A stretch of 64,000 nt of DNA, taken from contig JAXDBU010000128.1 in NCBI GenBank assembly GCA_034678485.1, positions 10,431 to 74,430 on the forward strand. The letters run 5' to 3'. The stretch comes from PLanc-01 sp034678485 (lineage in GTDB: Bacteria > Planctomycetota > Phycisphaerae > Sedimentisphaerales > Anaerobacaceae). Shown in pieces: positions 33,656-42,845 of this stretch (its first letter is position 1; each line of letters starts with the position of its first letter). The notes beneath the pieces were generated by a model that worked only from the letters and a program-made list of their open reading frames with translations, made no database searches and was not told the DNA's origin. The position numbers and the translations under genes were made by a program.

Positions 33656-35460
33656 AGACGCCGAAAGAGATTGAGTCGCTGGCCGAGAGAGTGCGATTTG
33701 AGCCGGACGCATCAGTGGATGAACGCGTCCTTTCTGCGGCACAAGCGGCGTTAAACGACCGAATGGAAACCGCACGCGTCGGCGAGACGCGTCTGAAAGG
33801 GAGATGGATCATGAGAACCCCCATCGCCAAGTTGGCGATTGCCGCGACAGTCCTTGTCGCGGCTTGGCTCGGCACGCACTTGTTCCACGGGACCTCTGGC
33901 ATCACGTGGGCGGACGTGCTGGAAAAGGTGAACGCCCTCGACACCTGCACCTTTCGAACCCGCTTGGTCGAAACCACCGGCCCTCGGCCCGACGGTTTTG
34001 AATTCACCACCGAGCGGGAATCCAGAGTCTGCCGGTCGGAAGCGAATGGATCTTTCACGGAGAACTACGAGGACGGCGGACTTGTCACTCGTGAGTACTG
34101 CCTCCTTCAGGACCGACAGGGCCTCACGTTCACGGTCCAGGACAAGACCTGCCGCCGGAGCGCGCTCGACGAAAAGGCCATCGGTGAGTTCGACTATTAC
34201 AGCCCCAGACGCCTCGTGGTGCAGATTCTCCGGGGGGACTATACCGAAATCGGAGAGGAAATCATCGAGGGCAGGCCGGTGATAGGCGTCGAGTTGCGAG
34301 ATCCGAATGTGTTCGTCGATGAAGAGCATCCGATGCCGCCGATGGATGACTTCTTCGTCCGGGCCTGGGTGCGACCGCAGACCCTGCGGCCGGTATGGGT
34401 GGAGATGAGTGCTGTGCCCAAGGGCTCTTCATCGCGTATGACGATGGTCTGGGATCAGTTCCAGTGGGGCATGCCTCTGGAGGTGAGTCTGTTTCATCCG
34501 GAGATTCCGGCCGATTATCAGGTCGTGGATGACGTTCCTCGCGATTACCCGGCGGCGCCGGACCCGACTCCGGAGACCGAGGCGGAAAAGGCGTTCGTGC
34601 AGAACAGTATTGCCGAGCCCTATCTCAGTGACTTCGACCATCTGTCCCTGCCGGACGTGAACGATCTGTCGCTGCTCGGCATTGATCCGCAGGTTGCCAG
34701 ACCACCGGTCCGGCTGCTGGGCGATGCCAAGATCCGTGTCGTTCACGATGTCTGTGTCGTGAGATGGCCGGGCTATGAGCAGGTGCGGTCGCAACTGCTC
34801 GCGGAACTCCAGACCAAGCTCGACATCGATGCCATGGACGTGAACAGTCTGGTGACGACCGGGATTGCACTGCGCAATCGATTTTGGGGGAGGGGCGGAT
34901 GCCTGTCGGAGACCGGGTATCCCTATATCTACGCTGCCCGGCTCCTGGACGAGATCGCGCATGAGAAAGCTCCCGAGAACTCGGCAGTCATTGACCAGCT
35001 TCTCGAATCGATCATGGCGTATGAGGTGCTGTATTACTGGAAGGACCCGGCGCCCGAAACGCCGGAGAGCAATGCTATCTATGACGAATTGATAGTGGAC
35101 CTGCGCCGCGCACAGCATGACCTGCTGAAGGCGAAAGTGAGCCAAGGCTACGTGCCCACCTGGAAGGATTTCGTTCGATCCTGTGATTTCGCCTACCTTT
35201 GTAGCCGAACGGATCCTGCATCAGCCCTGGAGGTGACACGTTTGCTCGTTGAGCAGACTCCGAAGGCCGGCTGGACCTACTATCTTGACAGGTTGCAGCG
35301 AGGCGAGCAGGGGCTTGCCGCATCGCCGGTGACGTTCGTCGGAGGCATCTCGGAAGTCCAACTCGACCAATATGCACGTCGCCTGTGGTCCTTCCAGGGA
35401 CCGCGGGAGTTCAGAGAGAGCCGTGTCCCGACGCACCTGAAGGATCTCAAGAACCGGTAG
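33652..35460 (+). CDS. single-pass membrane protein encoded with ECF sigma factor
   Basis: 602 aa. A cytoplasmic stretch of about 55 residues (ERVRFEPDASVDERVLSAAQAALN) precedes one membrane segment (IAKLAIAATVLVAAWLG) and a periplasmic part starting TWADVLEKVNAL, with YEDGGLVTREYCLLQDRQGLTF and RPVWVEMSAVPKGSS, which has the beta-strand look of the LolA/DUF2092 group. A distant resemblance in design to the 837-aa protein at 25647 suggests a shared family architecture: sigma gene followed by a membrane protein with an extracytoplasmic lipoprotein-like-binding domain. The N-terminal part could act as the anti-sigma, but no zinc motif is present. C-terminal half (350-602) is helical and unrecognised. 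Confidence 0.75.
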   Translation: MKTPKEIESLAERVRFEPDASVDERVLSAAQAALNDRMETARVGETRLKGRWIMRTPIAKLAIAATVLVAAWLGTHLFHGTSGITWADVLEKVNALDTCTFRTRLVETTGPRPDGFEFTTERESRVCRSEANGSFTENYEDGGLVTREYCLLQDRQGLTFTVQDKTCRRSALDEKAIGEFDYYSPRRLVVQILRGDYTEIGEEIIEGRPVIGVELRDPNVFVDEEHPMPPMDDFFVRAWVRPQTLRPVWVEMSAVPKGSSSRMTMVWDQFQWGMPLEVSLFHPEIPADYQVVDDVPRDYPAAPDPTPETEAEKAFVQNSIAEPYLSDFDHLSLPDVNDLSLLGIDPQVARPPVRLLGDAKIRVVHDVCVVRWPGYEQVRSQLLAELQTKLDIDAMDVNSLVTTGIALRNRFWGRGGCLSETGYPYIYAARLLDEIAHEKAPENSAVIDQLLESIMAYEVLYYWKDPAPETPESNAIYDELIVDLRRAQHDLLKAKVSQGYVPTWKDFVRSCDFAYLCSRTDPASALEVTRLLVEQTPKAGWTYYLDRLQRGEQGLAASPVTFVGGISEVQLDQYARRLWSFQGPREFRESRVPTHLKDLKNR

Positions 35461-35506
35461 AAAGCTCTCCTGCTCCGCGTGAATCGGTGTGAGCGCAAAA
35501 GAAACA

Positions 35507-35529
35507 GGGCGGTCTGTGGAAGGCCGCCC
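35507..35529 (-). terminator. intrinsic terminator of the DUF1080 lipoprotein gene
   Basis: GGGCGG and CCGCCC arms (35507-35512, 35524-35529) form a stem with an 11-nt loop; on the minus strand it is followed by TGTTTCTTTT, a good uridine tract. It lies between the convergent anti-sigma-like gene and the DUF1080 gene. Confidence 0.75.
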
Positions 35530-35560
35530 CGTGTGTTCTGACGACAGGTGATGGCTTCGA

Positions 35561-36412
35561 TCAGTCCTTCAGCTCGCGGACCCAGATGTTGCGATAGCGA
35601 ACCGGGTTGCCGTGGTCCTGAAGCTGGATGGGACCTGCGTCGCCGTGGGCCTTGTACTCCGTGACGGCGTGGGGGTTGATCCAGTTGGTGCCGCCTTCGA
35701 GGGTGACGTGATCGTGAATCAAGGTGCCGTTGTGGAACACGGTGAACGTCGCCTTGCGGACCACCTTGCCGTCTTTGTCGAAGGTCGGCCGGTGGTAGAT
35801 GATGTCGTAGCTCTGCCAGTCGCCGGGCTTGCGGCAGACGTTGACCAGCGGGACCGCCCGGCCGTAGAGGGCACCGCACTGGCCATCCGGGTACGTCTTG
35901 TTCTCAAAGGAATCCAGGACCTGGATCTCGTACTGCCCGTGGAGGAAGACGCCGCTGTTGCCCCGGCCCTGGCCCCGATCGGATTCCTTCACATTGGCCG
36001 GCGTGGCGAACTCGACATGGAGCTGGCAGGAGCCGAACTGCGCCTTGGTCTGGATGTAGCCGGCGCCCTTGACGGACTCCATGTACCCGTCCGCGACGAC
36101 CCACTTGGAGGGGTTGCCCTTGGTATCGGTCCAGTTCGCCAGGGATTCCGGGTTGCCGTCGAAGAGCACGACCGCGTCCGACGGGGAACTCCCGCATTCG
36201 GCACCCGGCGTGAAGATCGCGGGGGCAGGGCGGGCCTCATCGTGGACCATCCAGCGGCCGGTCGGGGTATCCACATACTGGGTGAGCGGTTTGGGCTCGG
36301 CCGGAGGCGTCTCGACCTTGACCGGTTCCGGTTTCGCAGCTTCTTTTGTCGCACATCCTGCGATGATCCCCAGCATGGAGACCGCAACAGCCAGAATCAA
36401 CGTCTTTCGCAT
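35561..36412 (-). CDS. DUF1080 (3-keto-disaccharide hydrolase-like) lipoprotein
   Basis: 283 aa. Lipoprotein signal MRKTLILAVAVSMLGIIAGC. The DUF1080 domain covers about residues 78-283: VVLFDGNPESLANWT, WVVADGYMES, GNSGVFLHGQYEIQVLDSF and YRNIWVRELKD at the end, a jelly-roll fold. Members act on 3-keto-glucosides or on glycan backbones and usually sit with Gfo/Idh/MocA oxidoreductases. The second ATG (36412) has AAAGGA at good distance; ATG at 36418 is nearer and less likely. Monocistronic. A second DUF1080 gene is at 50922. Confidence 0.88.
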   Translation of the reverse strand: MRKTLILAVAVSMLGIIAGCATKEAAKPEPVKVETPPAEPKPLTQYVDTPTGRWMVHDEARPAPAIFTPGAECGSSPSDAVVLFDGNPESLANWTDTKGNPSKWVVADGYMESVKGAGYIQTKAQFGSCQLHVEFATPANVKESDRGQGRGNSGVFLHGQYEIQVLDSFENKTYPDGQCGALYGRAVPLVNVCRKPGDWQSYDIIYHRPTFDKDGKVVRKATFTVFHNGTLIHDHVTLEGGTNWINPHAVTEYKAHGDAGPIQLQDHGNPVRYRNIWVRELKD

Positions 36413-36480
36413 AGTCATTCCTTTCCTGTTCGAACCTGCTGTCCATCATTGGTGGTCACTCTGCCATACGCGAAGGCGCC

Positions 36481-36520
36481 AATCATAAACCGCAAATCGC
36501 GAATCGTAAATAGCAAATGT
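36481..36520. repeat. AT-rich AATCGTAAATAG-type element
   Basis: An AT-rich 40-bp stretch (AATCATAAACCGCAAATCGC, then GAATCGTAAATAGCAAATGT) upstream of the DUF1080 gene resembles the elements before ahbC and hemB (47986 and 49251). These stand out strongly against the GC-rich surroundings; function unknown. Confidence 0.5.
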
Positions 36521-36538
36521 GCAGGCCTGCCAGCGATT

Positions 36539-38323
36539 TCACTGGTTCTCCGCCAGGGCCGCGTCGAGCATGACGAAACCGTCCTGCCACTCGTTGAGCC
36601 GGGTGACGTTTTTCTTCTTCGCGATGGCCATGAACTGGTCGTAGGCCTCTTTGATCGTGTCGGGCATGGGCCACTCAGCGTTGGCGGCCTTGGCGTCCTC
36701 GCGCATCTGCTTCCATCGCATGATGAACGTGTACATGACGGGCAACTCGGCCACCTGCACGCGGAATCGCAGGTCGGCGTCGCCTGCGACCGCCTGCTCT
36801 GCGGCCTGGAGGTGCCGCCGGCCGCGAGCGAGATTCTCGAAGGACAGGAACTTGGCGGTGTGTTGCTCGAAGCAGCCGAGCCAGTCGCCGCTGGCTTCAA
36901 CCGCGTCGTGCATGGTCTTGAGGTAGGCTTTGATGGAGGGCGCCGCCGGACCATAGTAGCCTGAGAGGAACTCGTTGACCAGTGCGTCGCCGTTGCGGGT
37001 CGGGTCCCACAGCAGCTTGGCGAGGACCCAGGCTCGCAGCTCGGCCATCTCCGCGCCGTAGCTCGTATAGGCGCCCTGTTCGAAGATGCCCGTGACGTTG
37101 TGATCCGCGAAGAACTTCACGTTGGGCCCGAGCACGCGCAGGTTCGGGTGTGGCAGGATGTAGTGACGGAAGTTCGTCGTGTAGTCCCAGATGTAGAGCC
37201 GCTTGCTGATCTGGGACCAGCCGATGATGTCGTCGCGGAAAGCCTTGTTTCGCTCGTCCGCCAGCGGCTTGCAGAACGAGCACTCGATACTGCACAACTG
37301 GACGATGACGTTCGGTCGCGGCTTGGTGATCTTGGGCGGTTTCCGCGTGTATTGATAGGCCAGCGTACTCAGGGCGACGTTGGGGAACTCCTGCTCGATG
37401 TCCGCCGCGACCGCATTGACGAAGCGGAGCATCAGGCCCGCCGGGCTGCCTTCCTCCTGCTCGATTGCGGCGCACTTGGCGCACTGGCAATTCCGATGAC
37501 AGTCGTTCTGCGATACCGATGCGATGGTCGCCTGCGGATTGTTGCGGAGGTTCTGTTTGAGGTTCTTGACCAGTTCCTTGCGCATGTCCTCGTTCGTCAG
37601 ACAAAGCTGGGCGTTTTCGGTCGTGCGCTTTCCGTCGATCTCGCTGAACCACTCGGGATGCTCCGCGAAGTACTTCTGGGGCGGGATCAGCGGGTAGAAC
37701 GTGTGCACGAAACCCTCGTAGATGTGCTTTCCGCCGTGCTTCGCTTCGAGGCGATGCGACTGGCCGTTGGCCTTGTTGCGTGCGGACCAGTCTCCGTCGA
37801 AGGCGTCGGTCCAGAAGGGCGAGCGGTACTCCAGCGGCGGGACATAGCGGATATCGAGCTTGTCCACCGTGACATTCGATTTCCTGGGAATCGTGCTCTC
37901 GGTCGAGGACCACCATCGGCAGCCCAACTGGTCTTCCAGGAAGGTGTAGACCGCGTACAGGGTCCCGCGTGGCCGGTCGCCCGCCAGCACCAGGTTGTCG
38001 CCGATGGTCTTGATGACGATGCCCTCGGCTCCCAGGCCGTCCGTGGAGAACTGCGGATCGGCCTGCTTGGCGGCGTCCGGCCCGACGAAGATGCATGGGC
38101 CCGGCCTGACTACCTCGGTCACCGCCATGAATTCGGCGCCGGTGACCTGCTCCAGGAAATTGGCCAGTTCCTGGGCCGCGTACCGTTCCGGCTCGGGTGC
38201 GTCCGCGCGAACCACAATGATGGCACGTGCCCGCCCGTCTCTCGCGATCGTCATCGCCATGCTCACTGAGCTGCACAGGGCCAGGATCAGGCCCGCCCAC
38301 CAGACTTGTCTCATTCTCCACAT
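36539..38323 (-). CDS. exported DUF4838/glycosidase-like protein
   Basis: 594 aa. Signal peptide (VWWAGLILALCSSVSMA). Residues ~30-150 resemble the N-terminal domain of GH67 alpha-glucuronidases and GH20 chitobiases (AAQELANFLEQVTGAEF, GTLYAVYTFLEDQLGCRWW). The DUF4838 core follows with its mark NDCHRNCQCAKC (a CxxxCxCxxC group near residue 275) and GSPAGLMLRFVNAVAADI. The family is linked to degradation of plant or algal glycans, but no reaction has been shown to my knowledge. AGGAGG lies upstream of the ATG. Downstream of a sulfatase gene, in the same direction but separated by a 194-bp repeat region. Confidence 0.85.
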   Translation of the reverse strand: MWRMRQVWWAGLILALCSSVSMAMTIARDGRARAIIVVRADAPEPERYAAQELANFLEQVTGAEFMAVTEVVRPGPCIFVGPDAAKQADPQFSTDGLGAEGIVIKTIGDNLVLAGDRPRGTLYAVYTFLEDQLGCRWWSSTESTIPRKSNVTVDKLDIRYVPPLEYRSPFWTDAFDGDWSARNKANGQSHRLEAKHGGKHIYEGFVHTFYPLIPPQKYFAEHPEWFSEIDGKRTTENAQLCLTNEDMRKELVKNLKQNLRNNPQATIASVSQNDCHRNCQCAKCAAIEQEEGSPAGLMLRFVNAVAADIEQEFPNVALSTLAYQYTRKPPKITKPRPNVIVQLCSIECSFCKPLADERNKAFRDDIIGWSQISKRLYIWDYTTNFRHYILPHPNLRVLGPNVKFFADHNVTGIFEQGAYTSYGAEMAELRAWVLAKLLWDPTRNGDALVNEFLSGYYGPAAPSIKAYLKTMHDAVEASGDWLGCFEQHTAKFLSFENLARGRRHLQAAEQAVAGDADLRFRVQVAELPVMYTFIMRWKQMREDAKAANAEWPMPDTIKEAYDQFMAIAKKKNVTRLNEWQDGFVMLDAALAENQ

Positions 38324-38370
38324 CGCTCGGTTACCTCCTATTCAGCGCATGTTGTATGCTGTCGGCTGCT

Positions 38371-38479
38371 GTCATCCTGAGCGAAGCGAAGGATCTGGCC
38401 GGGGAGTTGAAAGGTCTCTTTGCACATGATGCGAGTCTCTCGCTCGCGGCCCAGATGCTTCACTTCGTTCAGCATGACA
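38371..38479. repeat. GTCATCCTGA-type palindromic repeat, copy B
   Basis: Begins GTCATCCTGAGCGAAGCGAA followed by GGATCTGGCC and ends with the imperfect complement GATGCTTCACTTCGTTCAGC plus ATGACA. It fills most of the gap between the sulfatase stop and the DUF4838 start and may end sulfatase transcription. Confidence 0.85.
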
Positions 38480-38517
38480 AGAACGCCATATTCTTCACCG
38501 GGTTCATGCAGGTCGTG

Positions 38518-40005
38518 CTACGTTGCCCGATCCCACTGCCGGCAGAGTCGTTCGAGGTACTCGACCACGCCCACATGGTCGGGCCGGCCGTACAGGTTCA
38601 CTGTTTCGCCTGGATCATCCCTGAGATTGTACAGGACGCCGTCCTTGTCTGCTACCCGCTCGTCCATGAACCAAATCAGTTTCCATTCCTTCGTGCGGAC
38701 CATGACCCGTCGGCCGCTGTGCTCGCGCAGCTCGTCATACATGGACATGCTGTGGTCGATCTCGCAGAAGCAAGCCTCCCGCCAGCGGGTGACGTGGCCG
38801 CGGATCAGGGGCATCAGGCTCCGGCCGCTGATTTCGCCTGGCACGTCCAGGCCGGACAGGTCCATGAGCGTCGGGACGAAGTCGATCATCTCGACGGGTT
38901 CGGCGATCACCTTGCCGCTCGGCAGCAGGGCAGGGCAGCTCAGTGCCAACGGCGCCTTGACGTTGTCGTCGTACAGGACTCGCTTCTTCCAGAGTCCGTG
39001 CTCGCCCAGTTGCCAGCCCTGATCGGAGTTGATCGCGATGATCGTGCTGTCCAGAATGCCCGCTTTCTTCAGGCACTCCACGACGCGGCCCACCTGGTCA
39101 TCGACGAGCGAGACCATGCCGTAGTAGGTGCCGCGGGCGATCCCGATTTGTTCGCGGGTCAGGTCCAATCCGCCGGAGTAGATGCGGAGCTGCTCCCGCT
39201 CGAAGCGAGGCTTGCTCGCGAGCTCGTCCTCGCTCGGCACAGGCAGATCGATCCTGCTGGGGTCGATGAAGTACGATTGCGGCACTCGGCAGGGCACGTG
39301 GGGGGCGTGGAACGAAACGCGCAGGAAGAAGGGCTCGTCTCTGCCGGCCAGCTCCGTGAGCTTCTCGACCGCCAGGTCGCCGATTCGCCACGTGTTCGTT
39401 TCCCGTGGCTCCAGCGGTACGATTCCTCCGATGGCCCAGGCGTGTGTTCTGGTCACGACCGTCGGATACTCGCAACCGGCCTCCTCGAGTCGGGCTTTGA
39501 GTTTCTCATTCCGCGGTCGGCCGAATACATCGAAATCCTCTGCGATGTCTTTCTGGTGTCCCCAGTCGCGCTGGTAGGCGTGTGTCTTGCCGATGTTGAC
39601 GGGCGACATGCCAACGTTTTCCCAGGCATTGAGCAGGTTGGGCACCTCTCTCACTCGCGTCATGAACTCCGGCATCACGGCGGCCGGTTTGCCCATGGCT
39701 GTTGTGCCGAAGACGTGGGCGTAATGCCCCGATTTCATCGAGTGACGCGACGGGACGCACACGGGGTTCTGCACGATGGCAGTCTCGAAGCGAACGCCGC
39801 GTGCGGCGACCGCGTCCATGTGTGGAGTACGCACCCAGGGTCGCCCATAGCAGCCCAGCGTGTCGGCTCGAGCGTCGTCCATCGTGATCCACAGGATGTT
39901 GGGCCGCCGGGTCTCATGGCCCGCGCCGGCCCGCACCGACGTCAGCGCCAAACCGCCAAGCCCTGCCCCGACGCCCATCTTGATGAAGTCGCGACGATTC
40001 ATCAT
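38518..40005 (-). CDS. Tat-exported formylglycine-dependent sulfatase
   Basis: 495 aa. Twin-arginine leader MMNRRDFIKMGVGAGLGGLA. Sulfatase motifs: PNILWITMDDARADTLGCYG (metal-binding aspartates), the formylglycine motif CVPSRHSMKSG with the cysteine that is oxidised and the Pro/Arg positions intact (about residue 83), NIGKTHAYQ, the H-A-P-H-V-P group in the middle and NSDQGWQLGEHGLW. It would hydrolyse sulfate esters on an exported glycan; an anaerobic radical-SAM maturase would be needed to make the formylglycine, and none is seen here. Together with DUF4838, DUF1080 and GH172 it suggests growth on sulfated polysaccharides. Confidence 0.93.
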   Translation of the reverse strand: MMNRRDFIKMGVGAGLGGLALTSVRAGAGHETRRPNILWITMDDARADTLGCYGRPWVRTPHMDAVAARGVRFETAIVQNPVCVPSRHSMKSGHYAHVFGTTAMGKPAAVMPEFMTRVREVPNLLNAWENVGMSPVNIGKTHAYQRDWGHQKDIAEDFDVFGRPRNEKLKARLEEAGCEYPTVVTRTHAWAIGGIVPLEPRETNTWRIGDLAVEKLTELAGRDEPFFLRVSFHAPHVPCRVPQSYFIDPSRIDLPVPSEDELASKPRFEREQLRIYSGGLDLTREQIGIARGTYYGMVSLVDDQVGRVVECLKKAGILDSTIIAINSDQGWQLGEHGLWKKRVLYDDNVKAPLALSCPALLPSGKVIAEPVEMIDFVPTLMDLSGLDVPGEISGRSLMPLIRGHVTRWREACFCEIDHSMSMYDELREHSGRRVMVRTKEWKLIWFMDERVADKDGVLYNLRDDPGETVNLYGRPDHVGVVEYLERLCRQWDRAT

Positions 40006-40197
40006 TACTTTCCGTATGTCCGGATTCCTTCACGTGATCTATGCCACGGACTGTGATTGTATCGTTGTTCCGACTCACCGCAACGACTTTGCCTATCCCT
40101 GACATCTTGCCTATACATACCGGGTCGTGTATCCTGAGCCCATCATGATGAAGATACCGCCCGGAGGTGTGCACCCGGGGAATGTTGAGGTGACGGA

Positions 40198-41451
40198 ATG
40201 ATCCGAAGAATAAGTGTCACAGGTTTCAAATCCCTTCGGAAGGTAGTGGATTTGCAGCTTCCGCAGATGGCCGTTTTCTTCGGGCCAAACACCGCTGGTA
40301 AGTCGAACCTGATTGATGCCCTCCAGGCTCTATCGCGGTTGGCCACGTGCCGCACTCTCGGAGATGCTCTGCAAGAGCCGATTCGTGGATATCCTGCTGA
40401 GACGTTTTCGTTTCCCAGCCAGGGACTCAAGGGGTTGCTGAGCCAACCGGAAGCGTTCTTCGAGTTCGGATCAACCATGCAGCTTGATCGGGAGCAGTAT
40501 GAGTACAGACTGGAAGTCCGGATCATGCCTGCCACCGGAGCGCTATCCGTCAGCAATGAATACCTCGCGGCGCTTACTGCGCACGGTGGGGTCAAGGGAA
40601 ATGCATTGATTGAACGTGTTCAGGGGGACGGCGGAAGACAAGAACTGCATCTCCGACGCAGAAGCAAAGCCGCGCGTCCGCGGACTGAGCCAGTCGGGCT
40701 GAACCACACGATGATATCTGATCTGCGGCTTGGTGGGACAGAGTATCGAGGAATAGAGAAGTGTCGGAACGAATTTGCGGGGTGGAGGGCCTATTATCTC
40801 GATCCAAGAGTTGCCATGCGTCGGCCTGTTCCGCCCGCCGAGGTTCAGGATATCGGCGCCTTTGGTGAGAACATTGCGCCATTTCTTTACCGGTTGCAGC
40901 AGACGCACAGCCGGGAATTTGCAGCAGTCAAGCGGCTCTTACGCACGTTGGTCCCGAGCGTTGAAGGAATCGGTGTTGACCTCGATCTACAGCGGGGAAC
41001 GCTTGATGTGACTGTGCGGCAGAATGGCGTGGATTTCTCGTCGCGTATTCTGTCGGAGGGGACGCTGCGTATCCTGGCCCTGTGTGCGATCACGGTGAAT
41101 CCGTGGGCTAGTCCTGTCATGGCGTTCGAGGAACCGGAGAATGGTGTGCAGCCGCGCCGGATTGAGTTGATCAGCAATCTGTTGTGTTCAATAGCTCTCG
41201 AACAGAAACGCCAATTGATTGTCACTACCCATTCTCCGCTCCTCGTTGCGTCGGTCATGAAGCAGGCGCGATTGCACAGCGAGCAGATCGGGCTCTTCAA
41301 CGTACGCCGGTCTGGCTCAGGGACACAGATCGAGCGGTTCGATGTTGCGGGACCTCTCTTCACCGATTCGGCGATCAGGGACGCGTTGACAGATCGCGGG
41401 GAAGACGGTGTTTTTGAGGGGCTCGCGCTAAGGGGGATGCTCGATGAGTAG
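40198..41451 (+). CDS. AAA_21/OLD-like ATPase of a two-gene module
   Basis: 417 aa. ABC-type ATPase of the RecF/OLD/AAA_21 group: ISVTGFKSL at the N-terminus, Walker A FFGPNTAGKSNLIDAL (28-43), ABC signature equivalent ILSEGTLRILAL, Walker B VMAFEEPENG and H-loop VTTHSPLLVA. No nuclease domain is fused. The gene overlaps the next one by 8 bp, and both look noticeably lower in GC than their neighbours by eye, a possible sign of transfer. ATP-driven sensing of phage or DNA ends is the usual role for such pairs, but this remains inference. GAGGTGA precedes the ATG. Confidence 0.88.
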   Translation: MIRRISVTGFKSLRKVVDLQLPQMAVFFGPNTAGKSNLIDALQALSRLATCRTLGDALQEPIRGYPAETFSFPSQGLKGLLSQPEAFFEFGSTMQLDREQYEYRLEVRIMPATGALSVSNEYLAALTAHGGVKGNALIERVQGDGGRQELHLRRRSKAARPRTEPVGLNHTMISDLRLGGTEYRGIEKCRNEFAGWRAYYLDPRVAMRRPVPPAEVQDIGAFGENIAPFLYRLQQTHSREFAAVKRLLRTLVPSVEGIGVDLDLQRGTLDVTVRQNGVDFSSRILSEGTLRILALCAITVNPWASPVMAFEEPENGVQPRRIELISNLLCSIALEQKRQLIVTTHSPLLVASVMKQARLHSEQIGLFNVRRSGSGTQIERFDVAGPLFTDSAIRDALTDRGEDGVFEGLALRGMLDE

Positions 41452-42055
41452 ATCTCTGGTTGTTGAGGTCTTCGCCGAGGATGCGGCGCACGAGGCCTTC
41501 CTGGGTCCATTCATAAGACGCATGGCAACAGAAGAGGGAGCGTCGGCTGATGTGAGAGTGCGCTCATCTGTCGGAGGTCACGGGCGTGCAATGAGCGAGT
41601 TTGACCTTTTCCAGAAGGCGGTGATGAGGCACCACCTTGCCACACCGGACTTGGTTGTCATTTGCATCGACGCAAACTGCAAGAAATACGCACAGGCACA
41701 TCGGGACATAGAAGCCCACGCCATTCCTTCTCTGCGTGAGTACATGGTCATAGCTTGTCCAGATCCACACATTGAACGCTGGTACATGGCCGACCCGGAG
41801 GGATTTGCCCTGGTCGTGGGAGCAACGCCACCGACGAGGCAAAGGAAATGCGGGCGAGATGTCTACAAGGCGCTTCTGCGTAACACGATTCACCAGGCTG
41901 GCCATCTGGCGCCCCTGGGTGGAATTGAATTTGCTCCCGAACTCATAGAACGGATGGACCTATTCCGAGCCGGCAAGAACGACAAATCGCTCAAGGCGTT
42001 CGCAGACGAGCTGAAAGGTGCCCTAGCGAGACTGACAATTCCTCACGTCGCATAG
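41444..42055 (+). CDS. TOPRIM-like (DUF4276/RloB-type) partner of the ATPase
   Basis: 203 aa. Order of acidic motifs suggests a TOPRIM-like fold: VEVFAEDAAHEAFL (Glu) at the N-terminus, DLVVICIDANCKKY with an Asp near residue 76, and PDPHIERWYMADPEGF around 107, which matches the IExW..AD motif of DUF4276-like proteins encoded beside AAA ATPases. A catalytic TOPRIM would cut DNA or RNA; activity here is inference. The gene overlaps the ATPase by 8 bp, and its 3' end overlaps the convergent ccsA by 13 bp. I cannot separate DUF4276 from other TOPRIM-like families without a profile search. Confidence 0.65.
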   Translation: MSRSLVVEVFAEDAAHEAFLGPFIRRMATEEGASADVRVRSSVGGHGRAMSEFDLFQKAVMRHHLATPDLVVICIDANCKKYAQAHRDIEAHAIPSLREYMVIACPDPHIERWYMADPEGFALVVGATPPTRQRKCGRDVYKALLRNTIHQAGHLAPLGGIEFAPELIERMDLFRAGKNDKSLKAFADELKGALARLTIPHVA

Positions 42056-42837
42056 CTGTGCAGACCCGCGAAAATCCGCGCCAGGTTGACCCAAAGCAGC
42101 GTGACGAGGATCGTGAGCATGCCCATCATCGCCCACAAGCTGTTGATGCGGGGGTGTTTCGTGCCGGACATGTGCCTCCAGTGGAAATAGCCGACGTAGA
42201 CCAGCCACGAGGCCAGCGACCAGAGTTCCTTCGGGTCCCAACCCCAGTAATGGCCCCAGGCCAGCTTGCCCCACCAACTGCCGAGGACCAGACCGAGCGT
42301 TAGCAACGGAAAACCGATTGCGATCAGTTCGTAGGTCGCCTGTTCCGGCGGAATCACCGTTTCCTCCACTCGTGGTCTTCGGTTGAGCAGGTGCTCGCCC
42401 GCCTGGAAGGTTGCCTTGAGCATGAAGACGTAGGAGAGCATGTAGACTGCCACGTGCGGGGCGAAGAGCCAGCACTGCAGCGCCGGCGGCAGCTGCATCG
42501 GTTCGGCGTTGAAGATAAAGCCCGCCGGGAACAACACGATGGCCCCGATCAGCATGTCCGCCCACTGGCCGCCGATCCGCAGGGCACGTCGGCAGAACCA
42601 CGAGATTGGATAGCAGGCGACGCCGAGGAACAGGAAGACCTCGAAGAGGTTCTGCAACGGCACGTGTCGGACGTGTATCCAACGATAGACGAATGAGATG
42701 ACCGCCAGGGCGAAGCCGGCGAAGAACAACACTCGACCCGCCCGCGTGCGACGGGCAATCGTCGCGACGAACGCCGGCAGGTACGCCGCCATGGTGATGT
42801 AGATGAGCAGACCCTGGATCGTGTACTTGATTTCCAT
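42043..42837 (-). CDS. ccsA: cytochrome c biogenesis protein CcsA (system II heme handling)
   Basis: 264 aa with about eight membrane segments. The tryptophan-rich WWD heme-binding motif is WGKLAWGHYWGWDPKELWS near residue 200, and further conserved histidines are found in FAPHVAVYMLSY (about 125) and HWRHMSGTKHPRIN (about 230). CcsA with ResB/CcsB moves heme across the membrane and attaches it to CXXCH apocytochromes. Start ATG at 42837 with AAAGG upstream, 8 bp after the resB stop. Divergent to hemA, so supply and use of heme are adjacent. Confidence 0.93.
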   Translation of the reverse strand: MEIKYTIQGLLIYITMAAYLPAFVATIARRTRAGRVLFFAGFALAVISFVYRWIHVRHVPLQNLFEVFLFLGVACYPISWFCRRALRIGGQWADMLIGAIVLFPAGFIFNAEPMQLPPALQCWLFAPHVAVYMLSYVFMLKATFQAGEHLLNRRPRVEETVIPPEQATYELIAIGFPLLTLGLVLGSWWGKLAWGHYWGWDPKELWSLASWLVYVGYFHWRHMSGTKHPRINSLWAMMGMLTILVTLLWVNLARIFAGLHSYAT

Positions 42838-42845
42838 AGAGACCT

